Shown in pieces: positions 1 through 7,287 of a DNA stretch of 19,924 bases. The stretch spans positions 1 through 19,924 of the forward strand of contig JADKBL010000045.1 of assembly GCA_016718875.1 (NCBI GenBank), given 5' to 3'. Source of the stretch: Bacteroidota bacterium. Its GTDB lineage: Bacteria > Bacteroidota > Bacteroidia > Bacteroidales > VadinHA17. Below the pieces are notes generated by a model. That model saw only the letters and a program-made list of their open reading frames with translations, was not told the origin of the DNA and searched no databases. The position numbers and the translations under genes are program-made. Position 1 is the stretch's first letter, and every line of letters begins with the position of its first letter.

Positions 1-1147
1 TTTACTCAATCCGTTTGTATAAGAAACGTTGGCGCTAAGGGAGAGGTATTTGGTAACCTTCTGATCTATATTCAACCTTGCATTCTTCCTGTTATAGGTA
101 TTGTTTTTTAACCATACCTTCCTGATCGGTATAACCTACAGAGAGGAAGTATGAAGTATTCTTGTAGCCCCCTGAAACAGTTATAGCATGATTCTGCTGG
201 AAACCGGTCTGATATATAAGATCTGACCATTTTGTATTTATTGTGTTTCCGTTGGCATCTACCGGAGCAAAAAAATCAAATGCAAGACCTGAAGCCGGGT
301 TATTGGCACGGGCCAGGTTTTTATGTTCAACATACTGGTCAGCATTCATCATGTCAAAAAGATTGTATGGCTGTGTCCATCCTACATATCCGTCATAAGT
401 AACACCTTGTTTTGGTCCAGTTGTACCGCGTTTTGTTGTTATAAGAATAACACCACTTGCGGCACGTGAACCATAAATTGCAGTAGCAGATGCATCCTTA
501 AGAATCTCCATTGATTCGATGTCTGAAGGGTTAATATCAGACAATCCGTTAAGGAAAGAGTTTGTTCCTGATAGGTTACCTGTAAATATAGGAACACCAT
601 CAACAACAATAAGCGGACTGGAACTGGAAGAAATAGAGTTAAAACCGCGTACCCTGATAACAGGAGGGTTATTTAATACTCCGTTTGGCATCGTTACGCT
701 AACACCGGCTGCTTTTCCCTGAAGCCCCTGGTCAATACTCTGAATAGGCATCAGAGAAATATCCTTAGCGTTAACAGAAGAAATAGCTCCTGCAATTTCA
801 CGCTTCTGTTGTGTACCGTATGCAACAACCACAACCTCATCAACCTTAAAAAGGTCTGTTTCGAGAGCAACATCAATCACATTCTTTCCGGCTAAAGGAG
901 CTTCAAAAGTTCTGAAGCCAATAAAACTGAAAACCAGTGACTGTGAACCCTGAGGAGCTGCAAGGATGTACTTTCCGTCACCACCTGTCAGAGCTCCAAT
1001 AGTGGTTCCTTTAACTATTACAGAAACACCAGGAACCGGGAGTCCGTCTTCGGAACTGGTCACAGTTCCGGAAATTTGCACTGTCTGGCCTATCGCAAGC
1101 GTACCTGCAAATAAGAACAGTGAAAAAAGCATAAGGATTCTTTTCAT
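1..1147 (-). CDS. SusC/RagA-family TonB-linked outer membrane protein, N-terminal part, frameshifted
   Basis: TonB-dependent outer membrane channel of the SusC/RagA type, which normally imports glycans or peptides with a SusD lipoprotein. Seen: signal peptide at residues 1-21 (ends AIGQ), a carboxypeptidase-regulatory-like beta domain at about 23-100, the DEVVVVAYGTQ segment typical of SusC proteins at 103-113, then the plug domain (about 117-241) with the ILKDASATAIYGSRAASG signature. The gene starts at ATG 1147. The frame opened there stops at 92, after residue 351. The -1 strand reading continues in another frame from about 103 to the window edge with family-like sequence (NTYNRKNARL onward), so one extra base lies in the run of six A at 104-109. 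A full SusC has about 1000 residues, so most of the barrel, and any susD, lies outside the window. Substrate unknown. Family assignment is certain; whether it is functional is not. Confidence 0.93.
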
Positions 1148-1183
1148 ACAATTCTTTAGGTTTAATGGTAAATAATCGCGTCG

Positions 1184-1213
1184 CTAAAATAAATATTTAT
1201 TTGATATGACAAA
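1184..1213 (-). promoter_or_regulatory. Putative Bacteroidota-type promoter for the susC-like gene
   Basis: Read on the minus strand, TTTG (1213-1210) is followed after 18 nt by TATTTTAG (1191-1184), one mismatch from the Bacteroidota -7 consensus TAnnTTTG. It lies about 37 nt upstream of the ATG at 1147. The gap between this gene and ftcD is only about 100 nt. The promoter suggests susC is transcribed separately from the hut genes. This is a motif match only. Confidence 0.4.
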
Positions 1214-1249
1214 AATCATAATTAATTTTTTTTAACGTTCCTTTAACCA

Positions 1250-1723
1250 TTAAATGCCTTTTTGAAGCTTTTTACTCAAAATATTAAGTATCTCCGCTTC
1301 AAAACTTATTGTTTCAGCCTCGATTTGCTGTCCCTTAATAATTATACGATTTGAAAAATCCTTATCATTTAATCCCACTATATTAATTTTAACATTCAGG
1401 AACGCTCCCATAATAGAGGATCGTATCGCCAAAGCCCCAACTGCTGCATCAGTAACAGATGATGGATTACCATGTTCAACCATTTCCTTCAGCAGTCCGA
1501 ATGCAGAAAACGCTGTTTCCATCACCTGAAACGGGACCATTATAGCATTCTTTGTTGCATCCTGGACTGCCTGATCCCTCGCTGCCTTTTCTGTTTCTGT
1601 TTTCTTCGGAAGTTTGTATGCTTCAAGTATTGAATTAAATGCAGAAGTGTCCTCGTCAACAAGCTGAAGAAGACGTTTCTGAATTTCAATTCCTTTCCGC
1701 CCATTCAGAAAATTTCCTCCCAC
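1250..1723 (-). CDS. ftcD: Cyclodeaminase domain fragment of formimidoyltransferase-cyclodeaminase (fragment 3 of 3)
   Basis: C-terminal fragment of the bifunctional histidine-degradation enzyme. It carries the helical cyclodeaminase domain, which converts 5-formimino-tetrahydrofolate to 5,10-methenyl-tetrahydrofolate and ammonia. Family sequence runs from KGIEIQKRLLQLVDEDTSAF (from codon 10) to the end, including LPKKTETEKAARDQAVQDAT and the VGALAIRSSIMGAFLNVKIN segment. The first nine codons (GTG start, GGNFLNGR) are out-of-frame translation, so there is no true start here. The real polypeptide continues from the fragment ending at 1705 through two small indels at about 1713-1715 and 1692-1697. 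The stop at 1250 fits a full-length enzyme of about 568 residues. It is followed after about 100 nt by the separately promoted susC-like gene. Confidence 0.9.
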   Translation of the reverse strand: MGGNFLNGRKGIEIQKRLLQLVDEDTSAFNSILEAYKLPKKTETEKAARDQAVQDATKNAIMVPFQVMETAFSAFGLLKEMVEHGNPSSVTDAAVGALAIRSSIMGAFLNVKINIVGLNDKDFSNRIIIKGQQIEAETISFEAEILNILSKKLQKGI

Positions 1724-2730
1724 TTATCATCCCAACCTCTTTTATGACTTGAGAGGTTCGCAACCATGGTCCCTAATGATGCTCCAAGTGCACCCATATA
1801 TGCCGATACTGACCCTCCTCCCGGAGCCGGTGATTCAGATGCAGTCTCATTTGCAAATTGACAGAGAGTCATTTGCAATGAGCCTCTCTTCCCTGATTTT
1901 TCGCCAGCTCTCATTACATATTCTATTATTTTTTCTTCGGGTTCGAAAGGATGAATATCGTTCAGCCCTAATGATCTTACAGCAATTTTAATAAGTTCTT
2001 CATCCGGTACTCCTGAAGACCTCTTTTGTTTATTAAGAAAATATCTGCCTGCATCTAATAGCGACTTCAATGGAATTAGTCCCACAAGCTCTGATCCGGT
2101 AACTCTTACTCCTCGTTCTTCAGCCTTCCTGCAAACCTCATCAAATGCAATATGGACAGGTGCAACTGAGATATTTGTAAGATTCATTGATATTTGCGCA
2201 ATTCCGTACTCCTCAATAAACCAGCCAATAGCTTTCACACATTTAAGAGAACCGGGTATCATGATTGTCTCACCGTTCTCGTCCTTAAGTATCTTTCCGG
2301 TTATTTGATCTCCCTCTCTCCCCGGTCGCCCCTTCTCCCTCACATCATAGGCAATGGCATTAGCCCTTCTTACCGAGGTAGTATTAAGATTTACATTGAA
2401 AGCTACAAGGAAATCTCTTGCTCCAACAGCAGTTGCACCTGAGCGCTTGTTAAACAATGCCGGACCGAAATCAGGCTTCCAATCCGGGTCAGAGAGTTTC
2501 TTTGGGAGACCTTCATATTCCCCGGCCCTGCAGTTTGCAAGGTTTCTGCGCTCATTACAAAAAGCAGCATTTTCATAACAGTAAACAGGTATATCAAGCT
2601 CACTGCCAATTCTTTCTGCAAGTTTACGGGCATATTTTACAGTCTCCTCCATTGTAATACCTGAAACCGGCACAAGCGGACAAACATCAGTGGCCCCCAT
2701 GCGTGGATGTGCACCATGGTGACTCGACAT
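1705..2730 (-). CDS. ftcD: Formimidoyltransferase domain and start of cyclodeaminase domain (fragment 2 of 3)
   Basis: Main fragment of ftcD. The whole gene spans 1250-2956. The enzyme moves the formimino group from N-formimino-L-glutamate to tetrahydrofolate and then deaminates it, the last step of the HutU-HutI-FTCD histidine route. Seen: HHGAHPRMGATDVCPLVP near the start, whose His is the likely catalytic residue by comparison with mammalian FTCD; RAGEYEGLPKKL; DFGPALFNKRSGATAVGAR; QISMNLTNISVAPVH; SELVGLIPLKSLLDAG. Then comes the cyclodeaminase entry ESPAPGGGSVSAYMGALGA. It ends prematurely after WDDKWEEIF at 1705. The ATG at 2730 is an internal Met: 21 codons of family-like sequence (DPDSVVEAAF onward) precede it in frame back to 2793. 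The gene is downstream of hutI on the same strand and probably co-transcribed with it. Confidence 0.93.
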   Translation of the reverse strand: MSSHHGAHPRMGATDVCPLVPVSGITMEETVKYARKLAERIGSELDIPVYCYENAAFCNERRNLANCRAGEYEGLPKKLSDPDWKPDFGPALFNKRSGATAVGARDFLVAFNVNLNTTSVRRANAIAYDVREKGRPGREGDQITGKILKDENGETIMIPGSLKCVKAIGWFIEEYGIAQISMNLTNISVAPVHIAFDEVCRKAEERGVRVTGSELVGLIPLKSLLDAGRYFLNKQKRSSGVPDEELIKIAVRSLGLNDIHPFEPEEKIIEYVMRAGEKSGKRGSLQMTLCQFANETASESPAPGGGSVSAYMGALGASLGTMVANLSSHKRGWDDKWEEIF

Positions 2731-2773
2731 GTCAATTAGTTCTGAAGCTTTCTTAACCGCAAGAAAGGCTGCC

Positions 2774-2956
2774 TCAACAACAGAATCCGGATCTGCCGAC
2801 GAAAGTCACAACGGTCCTGTTTGTATCTTTTCCCGGATCTACATCAAGCAATTTCACCCCTTCAACAGATTCAATAACATCTGTAATTTGCTTAATGACA
2901 GCCATATCTCTTCCTTCACTGAAGTTAGGGACACATTCAATAATTCTCTTTTCCAT
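2774..2956 (-). CDS. ftcD: N-terminus of formimidoyltransferase-cyclodeaminase (fragment 1 of 3)
   Basis: Holds the true start of ftcD at ATG 2956. The first 54 residues (MEKRIIECVPNFSEGRDMAV onward, through DVDPGKDTNRTVVTFVG) are the conserved N-terminal subdomain of formimidoyltransferase. After VG the frame reads RSGFCC and stops. Removing one base (T at 2794 on the plus strand) restores GDPDSVVEAAF and leads without interruption into the fragment starting at 2730. The simplest reading is one gene with a +1 indel at about 2794, not a separate small protein. Confidence 0.88.
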   Translation of the reverse strand: MEKRIIECVPNFSEGRDMAVIKQITDVIESVEGVKLLDVDPGKDTNRTVVTFVGRSGFCC

Positions 2957-2973
2957 AAAAATCTATTTACTTT

Positions 2974-3069
2974 TTCTCTGTGGTTCTCTGTGACTCCTCT
3001 GTGGAACTCTGTGTAAGTTCTTCTTAGTTTCACTGAGAGACACTGAGAAGCACAAAGAACCACAGAGGA
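2974..3069. repeat. Large imperfect palindromic intergenic repeat between hutI and ftcD
   Basis: The left arm TTCTCTGTGGTTCTCTGTG (2974-2992) pairs with the right arm CACAAAGAACCACAGAGGA (3051-3069) at 17 of 19 positions. The inner segments (CTCTGTGGAACTCTGTG against CACTGAGAGACACTGAG) extend the imperfect stem. It fills most of the 132-nt gap between two genes that should be co-transcribed, so the hut mRNA would carry a long hairpin here. From memory, CTCTGTG/CACAGAG palindromes of this kind are dispersed between genes in many Bacteroidota genomes. Only one copy is in this window. Function unknown. Confidence 0.75.
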
Positions 3070-3088
3070 TATTTAAGAAAAATCTTAA

Positions 3089-4117
3089 CTATATAATTTT
3101 ACCTCTTAATATAACAGTATCAATCAGGTTACTTCCAAATGCATATGGGAAAAATTCAAACGATGGTATTTGCTTAGTAATGAAAATATTGGCCACCTTT
3201 CCCCTGGCAATTGATCCATGTGTCTCTGATATACCCATGGCATAGGCTGTATTTATAGTGACTGCATTGATTACTTCTTCCGGGAGCATTTTAAGTCTGA
3301 TACATCCCAGCGACATTATAAGCTTCATATTTCCTGAAGGGGAAGAGCCGGGATTGTAATCCGATGCAAGTGCAACCGGCAATCCTGCATCAATCATCCG
3401 GCGCGCAGGAGGATCGGGTAAACCAAGAAAGAGTGCAGATCCGGGTAACAATGTAGGCATTGTATCTGAACCGGACAGAACCTCAATCTCTTCATCACCT
3501 GATCGTTCAAGATGATCAACAGAAAGAGCATTATATTTCACACCTGTATGGACTCCTCCTGAAAAGCCAAGCTCATTTGCATGAATCTTGGGAATAAGTC
3601 CGTATTTTAATCCGGCCATCAGGATCCTTTCTGTATCCTCAACCGTGAAAAACCCGGTGTCGCAAAACACATCAATGTAATCAGCCAGATCTTCTGAAGC
3701 AACAACCGGTATCATTTCGTTAATGACTTTATCAACATAATCTTCCCTTCTATCTCTGAATTCATCAGGGACAGCATGAGCTCCCAGAAATGTAGCTTTA
3801 ACTTCAACCGGTGATGATTCTTTTATCCTTCTGATAACCCTTAACATTTTCAGCTCATCGTCAGTATTAAGTCCATAACCGCTTTTAATCTCAACAGCCC
3901 CGGTACCAAGCTGTATAATCTCATTTATCCTTTCTAAAGACTGATCATATAGCTCATTTTCAGATGTATTATGCAGTTTTTTCGCTGAATTGAGTATACC
4001 TCCGCCCCTTTTTGCTATTTCTTCATATGATAATCCTCTTATCTTATCAGCAAATTCACCTTCTCTGCTGCCGGCATATACAATATGTGTATGAGAATCG
4101 CAAAAAGACGGAAACAC
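3089..4117 (-). CDS. hutI: Imidazolonepropionase (HutI), catalytic part; gene frameshifted
   Basis: HutI hydrolyses 4-imidazolone-5-propanoate to N-formimino-L-glutamate, the substrate of FTCD encoded just downstream. This frame holds 342 residues of the amidohydrolase barrel. Visible active-site residues are DSHTH (His9, His11), GAHAVP (His114), KIHANE (His179, Glu182), DHL (His202) and SDYNPGS (Asp253). Their spacing matches the metal ligands and catalytic residues known for Bacillus HutI. The nominal start is a GTG (4117) inside the coding sequence. The real start is ATG 4347 in another frame, giving about 418 residues, the normal family length. The frame break is at about 4137-4146, in CTTT followed by A5, where adding one T restores the reading. 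hutH and hutU are not in the window. Confidence 0.94.
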   Translation of the reverse strand: MFPSFCDSHTHIVYAGSREGEFADKIRGLSYEEIAKRGGGILNSAKKLHNTSENELYDQSLERINEIIQLGTGAVEIKSGYGLNTDDELKMLRVIRRIKESSPVEVKATFLGAHAVPDEFRDRREDYVDKVINEMIPVVASEDLADYIDVFCDTGFFTVEDTERILMAGLKYGLIPKIHANELGFSGGVHTGVKYNALSVDHLERSGDEEIEVLSGSDTMPTLLPGSALFLGLPDPPARRMIDAGLPVALASDYNPGSSPSGNMKLIMSLGCIRLKMLPEEVINAVTINTAYAMGISETHGSIARGKVANIFITKQIPSFEFFPYAFGSNLIDTVILRGKII

Positions 4118-4140
4118 ATACTTGCCTGAAGCATCTATTT

Positions 4141-4347
4141 TTAAAGTATTTCCATCTCCAAACCTCTCTTTTCAAAGAGAGGCTCCTCCATATGACCAAA
4201 GTCAATTATCAAACCTTTTTCAATAAACAACCAGGCATTATCTGTCTTATTTACTGAAGACATTTCTTTTCCGCACAGCTTCAGCCGGATAGAATCTTCA
4301 GTTTGCATCAATGATTTAATATTCGTAATCAGTATCCTTTCTGTCAT
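4141..4347 (-). CDS. hutI: N-terminal fragment of imidazolonepropionase
   Basis: The true start of hutI is ATG 4347. The fragment reads MTERILITNIKSLMQTEDS onward, with LKLCGKEM, then AWLFIEKGLIIDFG, which is the N-terminal beta-sandwich of Bacteroidota HutI proteins. It stops at TAA 4143-4141 right after LEMEIL. The expected continuation (KIDASGKYVFPSFCDSHTH) is present in the other frame, so this is the front of the 3089-4117 gene and not an independent protein. A weak minus-strand -7-like GATATTTG lies at 4447-4440, too far and too poor a match to call as its promoter. Confidence 0.88.
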   Translation of the reverse strand: MTERILITNIKSLMQTEDSIRLKLCGKEMSSVNKTDNAWLFIEKGLIIDFGHMEEPLFEKRGLEMEIL

Positions 4348-4376
4348 ATTATCAATTGCACCATTAGTTTAGAACC

Positions 4377-4418
4377 ATTAACCATTAAGCATTAACCATT
4401 AAGCATTAACCATTAAGC
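4377..4418. repeat. Three perfect tandem copies of a 14-bp unit
   Basis: ATTAACCATTAAGC is repeated three times back to back (4377-4390, 4391-4404, 4405-4418), followed by a decayed partial copy. It lies in the divergent intergenic region, within the likely 5' leader of hutI and upstream of the promoter at 4461. Similar ACCATTAA words appear singly at about 1245 and 4361. Copy number could vary between strains. No regulator can be assigned. Confidence 0.85.
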
Positions 4419-4460
4419 ATTATTAATAAGCAACTAAGGTAGCAAATATCGAAAAAAGAG

Positions 4461-4489
4461 TTTGTAATTTCCTTTTTTCTTTATCTTTA
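4461..4489 (+). promoter_or_regulatory. Putative promoter of the Omp85-like gene
   Basis: TTTG (4461-4464) is separated by 17 nt from TATCTTTA (4482-4489), one mismatch from the Bacteroidota -7 box TAnnTTTG. The box ends 25 nt before the ATG at 4515. No Shine-Dalgarno sequence is evident, as is common in this phylum. Confidence 0.5.
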
Positions 4490-4514
4490 GCATCCTGAAC
4501 TAAAACCTTTTTTT

Positions 4515-5882
4515 ATGAAAAAAATCCTCTCGGTAATTATTGGAATCATCCTTACAGTTGTCGTTTCCGGTCAGGAAAAGGAAAGCAAAACAAAGACAGG
4601 TTGGAGATTTGATGGTGCTCTGCCTGCAACAACATATGATTCAAACCTTGGATTTCAATATGGGGCTTTGGTAGAATTCAGGAACTATGGAAATCCCAGT
4701 GTATATCCTGAATTTCTTGATCATACTTATACAGAGATATCACATTTCACAAAAGGCAGTGGCATATTCAGGATGATGTACGAATCCTACCATCTGATTC
4801 CGGGGATTCACAGTACTACAGACTTAAGCTACCTTCCCGATGCAGCTACTGATTTTTATGGCTTTAATGGATACGAATCAGTTTATAACAGTGACTGGAT
4901 GAAATATGATAAGGAAACAGGACCAGCTGATCCTTACATTTCTGCCATGTTTTACAGGTTAAAAAGAAACCAGTTCAGGTTTAAAAATGATTTCCAGGGA
5001 AAACTTGCCGGTGAACATATAAAGTGGAGTGCAGGATTCGCATTAAATAATTTTCAGGTAGGATCAATTAATATTGATAAACTAAATAAAGGTCGTGAAT
5101 ACAAACTGCCGCAGGTGTCTGAAGATCCCGGTTTATATGAGTTGTACCGTGATTCTCTTGGACTTATCTCTGAAAACGAAGCTGACGGAGGATGGGTAAA
5201 CACTCTAAAAGCAGGTATAGAATGGGACAGCCGTGATAGCCGTGCAAATCCAATGAAGGGATTATGGACTGAAATGGGAATTGAAGTGGCACCCGGATTT
5301 ATAGGAAATGACTGGACTTTTTCCAGGTTTTACATAACCCACCGCCAGTATTTCACTCTTATCCCGAATAATCTCTCCTTTGTATACCGTTTGGGATTTC
5401 AGACAACATTAGGTGATGGGAAAGTACCGTTTTTCTATCAGTCACAGGTTATTACATCAATGCTTACAGGTGCAACCAACGAAGGACTTGGTGGATCTGC
5501 AACACTAAGAGGTGTTCTCAGAAACAGGGTTTTAGGAAATGGAATTACATACGGCAACTTTGAGTTGCGGTGGAAACCGGTTCATTTCAGATTATTCAAT
5601 AAAGACAGCTATCTGGGAGTGAATTTCTTTTACGATATGGGGATTGTTACCAAAAATATTGCAATGCCTGATAATCTCAGAACTACCTTCGATACAAAAA
5701 TGAAGAATTACACTTATTCTGATTTCTTTAATCCGGGAGCCGAAAAACTTCACCAGTCCGCCGGTATAAGTATTATGCCTGTATGGGGACAGAACTTCGT
5801 TATAGCAATTGATATCGGTAAATCGTTCAACAAGCAGGATGGGAACATCGGCTTCTCAGTTGGATTGAATTATCTATTCTAG
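4515..5882 (+). CDS. Omp85-superfamily (surface antigen D15-like) outer membrane beta-barrel protein
   Basis: Outer membrane barrel of 455 residues. Seen: signal peptide at 1-20 (ends VVSGQ). Alternating aromatic/polar strands run throughout. WDSRDSRANPMKG at 237-249 is the strand entry typical of the D15/Bac_surface_Ag domain. GLGGSATLRGVLRNRVLGNG (325-344) resembles the loop that carries the VRGF/LRG motif of Omp85 barrels. The C-terminus, GLNYLF, ends in Phe, as expected for a substrate of the BAM machinery. No POTRA repeats are present: only about 15 residues separate the signal peptide from barrel-like sequence. It is therefore not BamA or a full TamA. Role (secretion, lipid transfer or other) not assignable. 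It is monocistronic, divergent from hutI and convergent with the DUF819 gene. Confidence 0.8.
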   Translation: MKKILSVIIGIILTVVVSGQEKESKTKTGWRFDGALPATTYDSNLGFQYGALVEFRNYGNPSVYPEFLDHTYTEISHFTKGSGIFRMMYESYHLIPGIHSTTDLSYLPDAATDFYGFNGYESVYNSDWMKYDKETGPADPYISAMFYRLKRNQFRFKNDFQGKLAGEHIKWSAGFALNNFQVGSINIDKLNKGREYKLPQVSEDPGLYELYRDSLGLISENEADGGWVNTLKAGIEWDSRDSRANPMKGLWTEMGIEVAPGFIGNDWTFSRFYITHRQYFTLIPNNLSFVYRLGFQTTLGDGKVPFFYQSQVITSMLTGATNEGLGGSATLRGVLRNRVLGNGITYGNFELRWKPVHFRLFNKDSYLGVNFFYDMGIVTKNIAMPDNLRTTFDTKMKNYTYSDFFNPGAEKLHQSAGISIMPVWGQNFVIAIDIGKSFNKQDGNIGFSVGLNYLF

Positions 5883-5907
5883 AATAATAAAATCAAAAAC
5901 CGAGCTA

Positions 5908-5970
5908 TTTCTGCGAAAATCTGCGGGATCAGCGGGAAATTATTTTGCCCGCAGATTGCGCAGATTATCG
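5908..5970. repeat. Palindromic intergenic repeat between convergent genes
   Basis: ATCTGCGGG (5919-5927) pairs perfectly with CCCGCAGAT (5948-5956). The outer parts (TTTCTGCG and TGCGCAGATTATCG) extend the stem imperfectly. It lies in the 92-nt gap between the stops of two convergent genes, so it could act as a bidirectional terminator. There is no clean T-tract. From memory, CTGCGGGATCAGCGGGAAA-type palindromes are dispersed in Bacteroidota genomes. It is distinct in sequence from the repeat at 2974. Confidence 0.7.
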
Positions 5971-5974
5971 CCGA

Positions 5975-7279
5975 TTAAAATCCTTTCAGAAAGTAAGCAA
6001 GAGTGGTACCGAAATAGTTACCAAGCATGTAACCTATTACACCGCCGGCAATACCTGTAACAATAACATCCTTGTTTTTCAGTGCATTAGCTACGAGCGG
6101 AACAAATGGTGGCGAGAAGATAAATGCAGTTGCAGTAATAAGAAAATTATCCGCATCTATGCGGAATATCCTGGCAAGAAGAATATGCAGGAACAGTGAC
6201 CCAAAATAGCACCACGAAATAAAGAGAACCAAATCCATCATCCCCTTTCCAAACATAGTTTTGAGGTCAGACTGCGAAGCAACCGTCAGGGAAAAAACAA
6301 GGATCAGATACATTCCCATCTGGAATGTTTTTTCAATTGTGTGTACTGATCTGATAAGGGATGCTGCAATAGATAATGTTGTAATTGATAAAACGACCAC
6401 TGCCATTTCATATTGCTTATATTCGGCTGGTACCAACAGGCTTAGGCTGGCACCTGCTCCTGATATTAGAACTGAAATTCCAAGTGCTTTCAGCAAAGGA
6501 AGTAACATCTTTTTCTGAAGCATACCTGAAAAGTCATTCATGTTTTCAGTCTCATTTACAACCTTATCAACATCTGCATCATTACCATTAACCTGCTTAT
6601 ATTTAGGCAGAAAGGCCCTAAAAATACCCGGAGCAATTGTCACAAAAAAGAGTACCAGTACTGCTCCCACTATCATATCATAGGTATTCAGAACAACAAA
6701 TCTGTCAGCATCAACATTCAGTATCAGCTTTAAGGCTGCGAAGTTCGGTGTACCGCCTGTATAAATTCCTTCAAACATGCCAGCCAGTTTCCATGTGTCT
6801 GGAAAAGTATCCTTCCAGATAAAGAAGCCTGCGGTTACCATCACAATTCCGGAAACTAGTGCCAGCGCAACAGAGATAAATCCTTTCTTCGCATATTTAA
6901 GCCATCTCTTCAGATCGAGTGAAAAAATAATAAGAGGAAATGCCAGGAGAATTGCAAGAGTGACGATATTATTCTGAATGCCAGCAATTTTGTTTACAAT
7001 TCTGTCATTTTGTGTGGCTTTTCCTTCAGCAATAAGCTTTTCGAGCACCTCAGTTTTAAGTACTGATTCGCCCATAAGGGCATATCTGAAACCATCGCTG
7101 CCCCTTGGAAGGAATCCGGCGGTCCCGATAAAAAGACCGAACCCGTATGCGAGAACTATCATTCCCAGTTTCTCGAAAAAACTCCATTTCTGACAAAGCC
7201 AAACAATAAGTAGAGGGAAAAGGAGGTAAAAAAGAATTAGAAGGATCATCTTTATCATACTCCGGTATTTAGATTTCAT
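5975..7279 (-). CDS. DUF819-family multi-pass membrane protein
   Basis: Very hydrophobic protein of up to 434 residues with about ten predicted membrane segments. Seen: FEGIYTGGTPNFAALKLIL at about 169-187, matching the conserved glycine/asparagine-rich segment of DUF819 (YjcL-like) proteins, followed by LNTYDMIVGAVLVLFF. A charged cytoplasmic loop (about 230-255) divides the protein into two similar halves, and a transporter-like fold is suspected for the family. Substrate unknown. The frame opens at a TTG at 7282 and an ATG at 7279. Both abut or overlap a perfect -7 box (7280-7287), so translation may really begin at ATG 7258 (MIKMILLILFYLL), giving 427 residues. It is separated from fabI by a terminator, so it is its own transcription unit. 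Confidence 0.72.
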   Translation of the reverse strand: MKSKYRSMIKMILLILFYLLFPLLIVWLCQKWSFFEKLGMIVLAYGFGLFIGTAGFLPRGSDGFRYALMGESVLKTEVLEKLIAEGKATQNDRIVNKIAGIQNNIVTLAILLAFPLIIFSLDLKRWLKYAKKGFISVALALVSGIVMVTAGFFIWKDTFPDTWKLAGMFEGIYTGGTPNFAALKLILNVDADRFVVLNTYDMIVGAVLVLFFVTIAPGIFRAFLPKYKQVNGNDADVDKVVNETENMNDFSGMLQKKMLLPLLKALGISVLISGAGASLSLLVPAEYKQYEMAVVVLSITTLSIAASLIRSVHTIEKTFQMGMYLILVFSLTVASQSDLKTMFGKGMMDLVLFISWCYFGSLFLHILLARIFRIDADNFLITATAFIFSPPFVPLVANALKNKDVIVTGIAGGVIGYMLGNYFGTTLAYFLKGF

Positions 7280-7287
7280 CAAATATA
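7280..7287 (-). promoter_or_regulatory. Putative -7 promoter element of the DUF819 gene
   Basis: Minus strand TATATTTG (7287-7280) is an exact match to the Bacteroidota -7 consensus TAnnTTTG. It directly continues the T-tract of the fabI terminator and ends one base before ATG 7279. No good -33 TTTG is seen at the usual distance. If used, transcription would begin within codons 1-4 of the annotated frame, favouring ATG 7258. Confidence 0.45.

Noticed and set aside
1692..2800. Programmed frameshifting or recoding of ftcD
   Set aside because: Three separate sites would be needed, none has a slippery heptamer with a downstream structure, and FtcD is not known to be made that way.
4377..4418. 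CRISPR array
   Set aside because: The 14-bp units are directly adjacent with no spacers and no cas genes are present.
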